Shown here piece after piece: positions 26,137 to 36,980 of a stretch of DNA of 64,000 nt. Made by a program: the position numbers and the translations under genes. Source of the stretch: Onchocerca volvulus (lineage: Eukaryota; Nematoda; Chromadorea; Rhabditida; Onchocercidae); NCBI GenBank assembly GCA_000499405.2, contig HG738139.1, forward strand, positions 2,894,976 to 2,958,975, read 5' to 3'. Under the pieces are notes generated by a model. The model was not told the DNA's origin, did no database searches, and worked only from the letters and a program-made list of their open reading frames with translations. The first letter of the stretch is position 1. Each line of letters begins with the position of its first letter.

Positions 26137-27320
26137 GACAAAAATTTGTGCGAGGAAATTTAAATGGGTAAACTACCCGATATTCTGTGCATTCTTTTTT
26201 TCCATTATTACAATCATAGGAAAGAGCAATAAATTCTTTTTTTAAAAAAAAATTTTCTGTGAAATTTTTGTCAAAAAAGTTATGAAGAAAGTAATAAATT
26301 GTTTTTTCTTTTTAGGTCTTCAATTTTGTAAAAATAAATTTTTCTCTTAATATTTTTTTTTTTTGTACTACTTGGTTTTTCAAAGATTTATGTTATATGA
26401 AGTAAAATAACAAAAATTCTCTATTACCGATCAAAATATGATTATTAACTTTTGATGTTAATATGTCTTGGCTACAATTATTTCTAATTTTCTTTTGTTT
26501 TTAATAAGCCAAGCTTTCTCATTTATTCATGATTTGCGATTTATAAGCTATCTATAGCGATATTAATTTACATGAATACTAATTAAATAAATTAATGCCA
26601 AATTTTAACTAACGAATTATGATACTTCTTTATAATCATTCGTGTAAATCCTAAAAGTGATCGTAGAAGTTCAAAAAATGAAATTTAAATTTTAGCTATC
26701 ATTGAGATATTTATGATCATCTCTCCGGGAATTTGCAATTTTAGAATGAAAAAGCTTATCCGAAAGCAGTTTAACTTAACCAATCAACAATCTATCATAC
26801 TCATCGCTAATAAAATTTTTTTCCAGAATATTTACTAGCCTTCAGGCTTTTTATTTTGCTAGGCTTCATAGCCAATGCCCTCATTAATTATATTTCCTTC
26901 TTAATTGCTAACTTATTTTAATGAATACATTAATTGTTATTAATTAAACCTGTCTTTTCCTACTTACAGCAGTTTTACTTTGAAATGAATGAAAAGAACG
27001 AACCAGTTTGACTATTGGAAAACTAAAATGAAAAAAAAAAAATAGAAATGAAGGTTCATGACAAAAATACAATGTGAAGCTTAATTTAATTTTTTGCTAA
27101 ATAATCTATAAAAATTAGGTTAAAAATTTTAACAATGATTTTAGGTAATATTTTGCCAATGATAGATTTAATAGCAAATAAATGTGAAAATTTATTAATT
27201 TTTTAAATTTTTCATCCAAGTCTTATTAAAAGTAGAATATTTCATAAACTAAGCATATTAATTGGATGATGGAATATTTAAAATGATAAAAAAACTCTAA
27301 CATTCGAAGATTTTAGTTTC

Positions 27321-27533
27321 ATAAATACAGTATCCTGAAGAAAAATCGTTATTACCAGTATTATTACTACTAATACCATTGCTATCACTATTTTAATAGT
27401 ATTACCATTAAAATTTTACCATATTATTTCTCGTTTTATATATTTTCGTGCGTGATACTGTAAACAAATTTGCGTTATAGTTAACAATACGATAAAATAG
27501 CGATGAATTTTGATTTTAGGATACTGTATTTAT
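27321..27533. repeat. 213-bp element with 16-bp terminal inverted repeats
   Basis: ATAAATACAGTATCCT at 27321-27336 and its perfect complement at 27518-27533 bound an AT-rich interior without coding. Weaker symmetry continues outward and inward. This resembles a non-autonomous DNA transposon (MITE). No exact target duplication is visible. Confidence 0.5.
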
Positions 27534-30192
27534 CAAATCAAAAATTTCCAAATATTCAAGATTTTTCATCACGTTGAATATTTCATGATATAAGCAATAT
27601 ATTATTGTTTGAATTCAAAATTTCAATGCTTTATCAAAGATCAGTAACTGATAAGTAATAGCGATAGTAACAGTAATAGTATTAGTAATCAGAAAATGAG
27701 ATCAGTAAATATATATTGTCGGTTGCGAGGATGAAGTTTTGATGATATGATGAGTGACAGTTGTTGATACTAAATACACCAAATATCGGGCGAGAAAAGA
27801 AATGAGGTTAAGAGATGATCAAAATGGTAAAAGTATCGGTACGATAAAGAATTGTCGTCTGGTTGCCAAAATGTTGATTCTAGCAAAAATGTATCGGTTG
27901 TGTTATCACAAATTATCAATTACCATTCGGATTGCTGCAAGTAATTTCGTTTTCTTTCTTTTTTTGTACGACATTTATCGAATTTTGCGACAATCATTCA
28001 TCAAGAAAAGAAAAAAGTCAATTGTATATTGCTTGCGTCATCCTATTCCTCTTTCTATTCCTTTTTTTTTTCCTTTTTTTTTGACATTTAATAACAAATT
28101 AGCCTTTCCTTTTATATAAGTTACACATTATCTTTCTTTGGTAAATTAAATTAAACATTTCAAAGGTTTAAAATCATCTCATTTTACAACTCAATCAAAT
28201 ACAATTTTGCAACAAAATTCTATCAATCTTTTTCAAATAAATTTTGATAAAAATTTCATTAACATATCAGCTAAATTATGTCGTTTTTTAAAAGTTTAGC
28301 GATGTTAAATTTAAAATTTACAAAAATTAATGCATAAATTTGAAAGTGAAATTTCGTTAAAATTTTAACAAATTATAAAATATCGATTAAAAGCATAATA
28401 GATGGCAGATTCTTCAATTCGTTCACTTTACCAATATGTATTATATTAAAAGTTTGAAATTAAATAGTTTGCATTAGATGAAACTGTCGGATAAATAGGA
28501 AACTTTTTTTAATTGATATAACATTTATAAGCAATCATCCCAAAAGTGATAAATTTCGCAAATATCTTATGAAAAATGGCTAAAAATGCGTGGAATTTTG
28601 AATTTGATCGATTGATTACGATCAGATGATTTGATGGAAATTTTGAAGAGATGAGAATTTAAACGGAGGAAGCAAAAGTTATCCATCCATGTCGATCAGT
28701 TTTAGATGAAATTACTGAGGAAATAATCATTTCGTTGTACTAAATTATCTTCATCTCAATAGAAGAACAGATAAACATTTGTGATAAGTCCAATATAAAG
28801 AAATAAAATATCATAGGAAAATGTCTTAAAATTATTATGATAAGCTTAATTTGTGTGTTTATAATATTTGAAATTAATCTTTTGGAGTATTTTCATGTTT
28901 TGGTTTTATAACTAATTAGGACAAATATCCATTTTAACCCATTTCAATCTATTTTTAATAAAATTTCTTCTAACTTTGTTACTGTTTCATTCATTTCCTG
29001 TATTCTACATCTTTCCCATTTTATACATCTGTGTCATATATTTATTTCTGCTTAAGAAAAAATCGAATAAATTTTATAATTAAATGACAAAAAAGGCTTT
29101 ACTAAAAATATTTGTACAATTTATTATGAAATAAAATTTAATTGCCTCTCTTTTTTTCCTTTTTTTTGCATTTTAATAAAATTTGTGGAAAAAAAAAAGA
29201 AAAAAAGGAAATTTACAACAGAAAGCAAACATCACATGTTAAATGATAGATAAGTAGATATATTTGTCATTTGTTGTCGACGAAATTTTTTCATTCATCT
29301 CATCGTCCATTCTTAAATGTTTATAAGTATTATTTAATTTTTTTCAAGTATTACAATTCCATGATTTGATAATTACTTTTGATTGTTTTCTAGATTGTTA
29401 AAAATAAATGCTTCGATTTAACATTATCTATCAATCTATCTACTATCTGGAATTTATTATTTATTGGAAATTTTTTGTTGGATAAAATTTCTGATATAAA
29501 AATTACAAAAACAAAAGGGACAAAAAAAAAGGTAAAGTAACAAACCTTGGTTTTTAAATTTGCCCTCTTATAAGAATGGAAATGAAGTGAATTTTAGGAG
29601 AAAAAAAGGGAAAACGAATTAAATTCCTTAGTATATTATAAAATTTTAGATACAAATGTTTCGTTGCACTGTATTCAACAAAAGAAATTTGAAATTTAAA
29701 ATGAAAAAAAAAAGAAAAAGAATTAGCGATGCATTGTTCTTTTTGAACAAAAAAAAAAAATTTGACATATGTCTTGTTTGCATAAAACACAAGTTTTGGG
29801 ATTATTATATCATTTTATTTTAAACCTATGACATATACAAAAAGGCATATGGTAGAACTTGACTGATTTATCAAAAAAAAAACTTTTCGCTTAGCATCTT
29901 TGGACAGAATATTTTCGGCCTTCTAATGGTCAAACAGACATCAATTGAATTTGTCAATAAAGACAATCCATTTGAGACAAATTTATGAAAGAGAGGAAAA
30001 AAAGAGGAAAATTGGAGAATTTTCATCTTTTGAAATCTATTTTTGGGATGAGAAGATTTATCATACATTCAAAGATGTTTTCATGAGTTATTTATTTTCA
30101 TCTAATATACAAGAAAATTTCGCTACCTTGATATTTATAGCTAATAGATAAAGAACAGTTGCTATTTTAAAAGAAAACATACAAAGAAAAAA

Positions 30193-30290
30193 AACGAGAA
30201 GTTGAAAATTTTCATCTTTTAAAACTTGGATGTATTTTAAGGAACGAGAAGTTGAAAATTTTCATTTTTCAAAACTTGGATGTATTTTGA
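30193..30290. repeat. 50-bp tandem duplication
   Basis: Two nearly identical units, at 30193-30242 and 30243-30290, start AACGAGAAGTTGAAAATTTT and contain AAAACTTGGATGTATTTT. A more diverged relative lies at about 30005-30058. Confidence 0.85.
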
Positions 30291-30621
30291 GATGAGAAGA
30301 TTGATCAGTAGGAAATTTTTTGTCCATCTCGAGTATTTCCATTTCATGTTATTCTTAATCATTGAATAAGAGAGGAAGAAAGTTTGAATCAGTGATAAAT
30401 TGACATCTTCATTTTCCTGCATGTAATTAATTGTAAAGGACAGAATGAATACAAAGTACAATTATTTAAGTACTTTCGAATGATTTGAAATTAATTTTCT
30501 GTACTCATTTGCTAATTAAATAATAGCTTAGATTCTAATTAATATAATTGTCCTCTGTAATATGTTACACGCTATCAGTCAAATATTTACTCATTATTAT
30601 GAATACATAAAGGAAAAAAAA

Positions 30622-30690
30622 GATTTTTTTATTAATTATCTATCTTTATTAATTATCTTTTTATTAATTATCTCTTTATTAATTATCTTT
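30622..30690. repeat. (TTTATTAATTATC)n minisatellite
   Basis: Four to five units of TTTATTAATTATCT with small length changes. The run includes dense TAATTA homeodomain-type cores, as expected by composition. Confidence 0.85.
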
Positions 30691-31696
30691 GGTTGAAGGA
30701 AGAATGCTTGATAGTTCTTAAGCAAATTTCATTTTAGAATTAAGAAAATGCATACAAAAATCATTTATGATATCACTTATCATAATGATTACACTGCTGC
30801 ATTCAAAGATTGAAAAGTTTGAAATCGATTAAAAATCAGTAAATTTTTTCAGTTTTAAAAATGAAGGAAAAAATTCCACAAAATTAGAAAATGAAATTGA
30901 GAAAAAGAAATTAATTAGCCGTGATGAATCATTTGGATCATTTTTTTTTTAAATTGTTCCAAAAAAAAAGAAATAAAACGATGAGGAATGTAATATTTTT
31001 TTCGCGGAAAAACTGATAGAAACTGGAGTTGATAGGGATAATTTGTGTTGTTTTCTCTGTTTGTTATTCTATGCATGCATCTGCATGCATGCATGTGCGT
31101 GTGTGTGGTGTATGTTTAATGCATGTGGTGAAAAAAGGAAGATTAATGAATCTGGAGCTTGACGGAGCGTAATATGTCTGTTCTGTTCACTACCATTTTT
31201 TTTTTTCAGCAAAATATGTTTCGATTTTAAATCCATCTGGCAAATGTTTTCTTTCTTTCCTAAAAATAATACAAATCTTTCTACATTTTTTTCTTTTTTT
31301 GGCTTATTTGTTTTAATTCTTTACGAAAAAAAATTTCGTATTTACGAATAAAAATTATGAACTCGTCATGATTTTTTTTAACACACGTATGATTTGTTTA
31401 TATGTGTATATTCTCACATATCTGTTTAGTATATTTATAAGATAAATACGATTTGTGATTTTGCGATTTGTAATTTGCGATTTGCGCAAAATGAGGAATA
31501 ATTTGCCCATAAATGGTGAATTTTAGTAGTATGAATGAATTCAATTCATTTAAAGAGGAATTTTTCGGAAAATAATTTTGAATTGTACGAGGAAGTAAGT
31601 CACCGTAATGCGATCATTACAGGATTGGTTGTTTCGAGAATCGAACTGCACGCCCACTCGAGACATGCATGCACGCATTCTATGATGCATTACATC

Positions 31697-31765
31697 GCTC
31701 TCTTTCTCTCTCTCTCTCTCTCCTTTTTCTTTGTATATATATACATATATATGTGTGTGTGCGTG
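31697..31765. repeat. (CT)n, (TA)n and (TG)n tracts
   Basis: CT/TC units at 31697-31722, then TA and TG alternations to about 31765. Downstream, 31790-31908 has an ATG frame of 39 residues with a Ser run from AGC/AGT units. This could be an untranslated leader or an upstream exon of ceh-13, but no clear splice donor supports it. Confidence 0.7.
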
Positions 31766-31961
31766 TTGTGCATGTGGTGCAGTCGAAAATGACAGACTGT
31801 CTAAATGATATATACGACGGCGTGATTTATTGCTCGAACAGCGGCAGCAGCAGCAGTAGTAGCAAGTATCGCATCGCATCGCAGCGTTTTGGTCGTGTGA
31901 TAGGATGAGAATTGTTTCGAAGTGGAAAATTGCGTTAAAATTTTATTCTTTTATAAAAACA

Positions 31962-32345
31962 AACGTTAATTAGTTTGTTAAGGCAAACTTGCTAAGGTAA
32001 ATTTCAACATAATCAATTCAAAATTAGAATGGTGAACGATCAATTTTATGAGCGATAGTTAACGATTTGTCAATTTTTTATGAAAAAAAAAAGTTTTAAT
32101 TAGTTTGCTAAGGTGAAATTTCACATAATCAATTTAAAATTAGATTGGCGAGTAATAAATTTTACGAGCAATAATTAACGACTTGTCTGTGATAAGATTG
32201 AATATTTATAAATTGATAATATTTGTGTTAAAGTTTTAATTCCGTATAGAAAGAAAATTAATTAGTTTTGCCAAATAATCAATTTAAAATTAGATTGACT
32301 ATTAACAAATTTTTTGAACAATAATTAGTGACTTTCATTTGTTAA
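31962..32345. repeat. three-copy degenerate tandem repeat upstream of ceh-13
   Basis: Units start near 31965, 32094 and 32257. They share, in order, TTAATTAGTTTG, CTAAGGT or a variant, ATAATCAATTTAAAATTAGA, a TTGGCGAG-like word, AATTTTATGAGC or a variant, and AATAATTAACGACTT or a variant. Divergence and indels show an old duplication. It ends 0.5 kb before the ceh-13 start codon. Confidence 0.8.
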
Positions 32346-32514
32346 TTTCTCCTTTTTTTTTGACTTAATTTTACAGTATTTCAAACTTACACCTTCCTGT
32401 ACCTTCATTTCTCATTTTTACTTTTAACAATTCTTTATTGATACTTATATTTACTCATCCCTATAATTTTAATTACCTGTTACTAAGCGATGCTTCTTTA
32501 TAAATGATATTCTG

Positions 32515-32760
32515 TATGAACAAGTTATTAAAATAGAACATCAAAACGTATTTCTGATTATCCGAAAGTTCCATAGGGTCAATCCTTCTTCTGATTACGA
32601 TTTTATTGTCTTTTTTATTAATATAATTTGCTAGTTTTGTAACTGATTATCCTTTAATGATCAACTTATTAAAATAAACATTAAAAAATACCTCCAATTA
32701 TCCGAAATATCAATGAGGTCAATATTCCTTCGCATTGCGACTTCTTTTGTTCTTTTTATC
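32515..32760. repeat. two-copy tandem repeat in ceh-13 5' flank
   Basis: Copy 1 (about 32518-32620) and copy 2 (about 32659-32760) share AAC(A)AGTTATTAAAATA-like, GATTATCCGAAA-like and AGGTCAAT words and end in TTGTTCTTTTTAT-like sequence. Each copy has a GGGTCA or GAGGTCA nuclear receptor half-site-like word. Confidence 0.75.
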
Positions 32761-32835
32761 CGCATATTGTTTCAATTATCATACTTATCGTTAACATATT
32801 TGTTTCATCAGTCAGAAAAAAAAAAAAAAAAAAGG

Positions 32836-32848
32836 TTCCTTCTTCTAG
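32836..32848 (+). promoter_or_regulatory. splice acceptor before ceh-13 start (cis or SL trans)
   Basis: A pyrimidine tract TTCCTTCTTCTAG ends 17 bases before the ATG at 32866. An in-frame TGA at 32854-32856 lies between, which fixes this ATG as the first possible start on this exon. Many nematode mRNAs get a spliced leader at such a site; a cis-spliced upstream exon is the alternative. Confidence 0.6.
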
Positions 32849-32865
32849 ACCAGTGACCTTTTTCG

Positions 32866-35800
32866 ATGAGTTGTACGGAATCTTATATTGGCTCCTCAAG
32901 TCCACCTACAACTTATCCACATTATGGTGATTGGTCATCATCCGGTGGTGGCTACATTTCGACCTCAGCAACCTCTTATCCGCCAACTTCATCATACGGT
33001 CATCATTTACCTCCACCAAGTACTTCATCACATTGGATTACAAATACTGCTATTTATGCTCAAAATGAATCAACAGCTAATGCTCGTCCTACCGAACAAT
33101 CTGAATTAGCTACTTCTGCTGCTACTACCGCTGCTACGGTTGCAGCTGCAGCTGCAGCTGCTACCATTGCAGCAAGCACTGCAAATACATATAAATGGAT
33201 GCATATTAAACGTACTGTTGCAAAATCATCAGGTTTGCATTTATTAATTATCGTCATTTTCAGCAAATGATAATTATCATACTGATTATCATAATTATGA
33301 TTCTTGAGATATTGTATGCAACAATACGTGATAAATGATCAAATGATACTGTGATTTTGAACATGTTACGTGCAATCTAACAAGAAATGGTACTCTGATT
33401 CCAGTACGAATACTGTAAAAACGTGATCAAAATAATAAAGATAGCACTTAAATATAATATTACTATTAGTTTAAAAAAAAAAATTTAGATGATCGTCAAA
33501 GTAATGATGACTTTTTTTTTGTCTTATATTTCAAAAATTTCAACTTACATAATATATTTATTAGATAATCGTTATATTTCGCCGAATTATCATCAATTTA
33601 AATTTTATGAAATAAAGAAAAAAGAATAGAATATATGCAATTTACAAGAGTTCTATAAATGTCATCATATTTATTGTTACAAATAATTCATCGATAATTT
33701 AATTATTCAATTTTTGTAGTACCAAAACGACGTGTGGTAGAGGATACGAATGCAATACGTACAAATTTTACAACTCATCAATTAACTGAACTTGAAAAGG
33801 AATATTATACGTCGAAATATTTAAATCGAACAAGGCGAGCCGAAATTGCAGCTATTCTACAGCTGAATGAAACTCAAGTAATACCGTATCTGAATTATCT
33901 TATCTGTTTCACTAAGTTATTAACAAATAAATTTTCGATAAAACAAGTAGAAGTATTGGAATTAATTGAAAGAAAAGATTGACAATAAAAATATTAGAAT
34001 TAATAAATGTAGCAGATAGGAAATCAAGATGTCAATAGTAAAGGTTAGAATTATCATCTTTTGTTATCATTATCTATCTATAAAGCAAATATTTACATAT
34101 AAGTTACGCAATTAGCTGAACAAATAAATAAACTAATTCGATTACTAATAAATGCAAAATTTTTTTGATTATCTATGCATTTTAAAATGACAATTTTGTT
34201 TATTTTTCTCCAGTTATAGTGACTTTATATAAATTTTATGAATTAAAATAATTAATCCTTTGAATACTTTCTTTTTTCCTTACTTATACAATAATTAAAG
34301 AAATTTATCAAAATTGTTGACTAATTTCATCTTCTAAATTATTGTTTGAAAAATCAAAGCGAAAAATTAATTGGATTAAATTGATTAAATTTATGAGTTA
34401 TTCTCGAGAAAGAAATAGTTATATTCTGTACATTTCAAAAATCACCTCTTCCATTAAAAAAACGTTCAATCTGATCCTGAATTTTGATATTTTAATTGAT
34501 ACAATTCAATAATCTTCTAGTGATTTTTCCAATTCAAGAAAATATTTCTACTAGTCTTAACTGTTATTATTATTGTTAACTTTCACGAACTATTTGAAAA
34601 ATCATAAAAATTAATTCATTTCTTAAAATTTAATGGAAGAAAAAAAATGATAATTTTGAACAAAAAAAATTTTAAGTTATCTATTGCTTCAGTTGATCCA
34701 TTTTCAAAAATTTTTTTTAATATATCTTTTGCAAGAATATTGTCTACTTATTATTTGAGGATAAAGAAAGGGAAAAGAGACGGAACAGAGGACAGGTATA
34801 ATTGAAATAATGTGGAAAAATCAGTGAGATGACAAATTTCGTGTTTTTTTTTTTTTTTAATTTTATACATTGTACGTATATCGAAATTTCTAATATTTTT
34901 GATTTTATCTTTTTAAAAAAAAAATATCAAAATTTTTAATATTTGATTTTTATTTTATTTTTTATTTAAAAAAAAAAATGAAAAGAAAAAAAGACTTGTA
35001 AAAGATCCATTTAATAGATAATCGAACCAAAACAAATTAATTTAATTTATTTCCATCATCAACAACAATTTATTCTTCATGTTAGGTCACAATAATAAAT
35101 AACTCAATTAATTTTCTCTCTTTGACGCTTTGATCGATTATCACATTTATAAATTTATTCATGGTGATCATATTAGGCCAAAGTCTTAGTTTCTAATAGT
35201 CCAATAATAATGTATTTACTGATAGCTGATAACAGTTATCATTTTATATATAGTAGGAAATTGAAATACTATAAAATTCGTATTGATTTGCTATTGTAAG
35301 CTACACCTTATCACTACAAAATCTAGTGATATATGATTCTAAAACAAATTCAGTCATAAATAGCTATAAGATTGATCAACTTGAAATCATTTGATCGATA
35401 CAAATGAAAATTATGAGATGAATAGTATTTTTCCTAATTATACTGTTAATTAAAGCATTTTTAATGGCGAAAGTAAAAAATAATATTATTATCATTTTTT
35501 GATATTTCAATTTTTTTGTGCGAAATTTTTTAAATTAATTCCATAATTTTTCAAAATGAAGCGAATACTATTAATGTTTATCCATTCATACATGCATCAA
35601 TTTTTATTCCTTTCTAATAAAGTCAAATTTAAAATGAATTTCCAGTTTATTTTTAAAGCTTATGCAAATGAATTGGCAACCCTAACATTATGTCAACTTC
35701 ATTTTCTAATTGGGTGAAACACTTGAGAATGAAAAATAAATTAGTTCACGGATGATTGAGCAACATACAGTAAGATGAATCGAAAAATTTTGTTAACACG

Positions 35801-36912
35801 ATATGATTAAATTGAAAAGCTCTGAGGATCAGTGATACGGTAGCTGGTGATAATGATTCTGTAATGATTAACATTATCTTGCATAATATTTGCTTTGCCA
35901 AGGAATAATCGAAATATTATTCAAAAATAGGCTTAACAATGAAAATTTCCAAAAAAAAAAGGGCAAATATGTTAATAATTTCCATTTACGAATTGAAACA
36001 TTCGATTTTTAAATAACGATAATTTGTCAAATATTGCAGAAGAATGATAAATTGTATCGATAATTATTATCAAGATTAATGCCTAATCATTTTAACATTT
36101 TATGTAGTCTAATTTTATTAATTATTCGAAAATTATACGATAATATATATAATCATTAAAATCATATTACGAGAATTATTCGATTAGTATAGTATATTTA
36201 TTTTTGATATAATTACTACAATTATACATCAGATTAGTTTCATCCTTCATTAATTTGATACTTAATCAACAATAATTTTTACAATTAAAATTATCTCGTT
36301 TGTTAGACATGAAATCGATGAAAAAAAAAAAGGAAATGATAATAATCTCAATGGATAACTGAATAAATTATTCAACAATTTAAATAAATCAAAAAATTTC
36401 TTCATTTTCATATAAATATATGAAAGAAAAGAGAAAGAAATGCTTGAAAAATTGCAAACTATCATTCGGGCACTATCACAATGAGAAAGAATTAAAAATA
36501 CAAGTCTAAATCGAAATCCCATGAGAGATGTGAAAGAAATTTTGCATAAATGAGTTTGCGATAAGAATAAAATGAAAGTAAGATGGAATACATATATATA
36601 TATATATATGTAAACAAATAATTTTAATTTGAATAAAATCAAACAATAGAAGAAAAATTTGAGTAAAAATTTCAGGTTAAAATATGGTTTCAAAATCGTC
36701 GAATGAAAGAAAAAAAGCGACAAAAAGAGCAAGCTTTCCTGGCACGTGGTGGTATACCGTTGACACCATGTAAAGCACCTCCACAACAACGAACAATTAA
36801 CAGGGATGGTACCACCACCTGGTCATCCGAATCATCTTCTGGTACCCCGAATGATTCCCCAAAACTGCTACCACCAACAGCAGCAGCAGCAGCAGCAGCA
36901 TCAGCTCTCTGA
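32866..36912 (+). CDS. ceh-13: Labial/Hox1 homeobox transcription factor CEH-13, three exons
   Basis: Exons 32866-33232, 33720-33877 and 36676-36912 join in frame to 253 residues. Donors are GTTTGC and GTAATA, acceptors TTTGTAG and TTTCAG. The N-terminus is Ser/Tyr/Pro rich, followed by an Ala run (93-99). The labial hexapeptide TYKWMHIKR is at 108-116; labial class proteins have TYKWM where other Hox proteins have YPWM. The homeodomain is 132-191, with [28 protein letters not shown] and [13 protein letters not shown], diagnostic for Hox1. The second intron falls between homeodomain positions 44 and 45, as I recall for Drosophila labial. Positions 20-23 (YYTS) diverge from the usual FHFN. The short C-tail ends in Ala and Ser residues. 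In C. elegans ceh-13 acts in anterior embryonic patterning and epidermal enclosure. Confidence 0.96.
33878..36675 (+). other. ceh-13 intron 2, inside the homeobox
   Basis: A 2.8-kb AT-rich intron with no coding sequence. It ends with (AT)n at about 36592-36610 and a TTTCAG acceptor. Intron 1 (33233-33719) is short and featureless. Confidence 0.8.
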
Positions 36913-36950
36913 GCCAGCTATCAATAAAAATTGGGCTGGATGATAGATCA

Positions 36951-36980
36951 GCTAATTAATTACGGCTAATTAATTAGCCG
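36951..36980. promoter_or_regulatory. TAATTA palindrome in ceh-13 3' UTR
   Basis: CGGCTAATTAATTAGCCG at 36963-36980 is a perfect 18-bp palindrome. GCTAATTAATTA also occurs directly before it at 36951-36962. It contains tandem homeodomain cores and starts 38 bases after the stop codon. In RNA it would form a short self-complementary stem. An AATAAA lies at 36923-36928. Confidence 0.5.

Larger units (their letters stand above)
17207..32841. other. hox3-ceh-13 intergenic region
   Basis: About 15.6 kb without a convincing gene. The hox3 3' UTR probably ends near the AATAAA at 17809-17814. Less AT-rich islands stand out at 19760-19960, 22640-22880, 23870-24050, 25650-25830 and 27720-27960; they may be conserved regulatory DNA or decayed exons. 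There is no sign of a Hox2/proboscipedia gene. Poly-T and poly-A tracts of 15-25 bases are frequent. Confidence 0.6.

Noticed and set aside
27754..28119. 121-codon plus frame
   Set aside because: It has no ATG at its start (GTG only), ends in a Phe/Pro pyrimidine tract and shows no family features. Kept only as part of a less AT-rich island.
31669..31908. Frame with CT-repeat Ser/Leu run before ceh-13
   Set aside because: The first half is microsatellite. The 39-residue remainder lacks a usable donor toward the 32848 acceptor.
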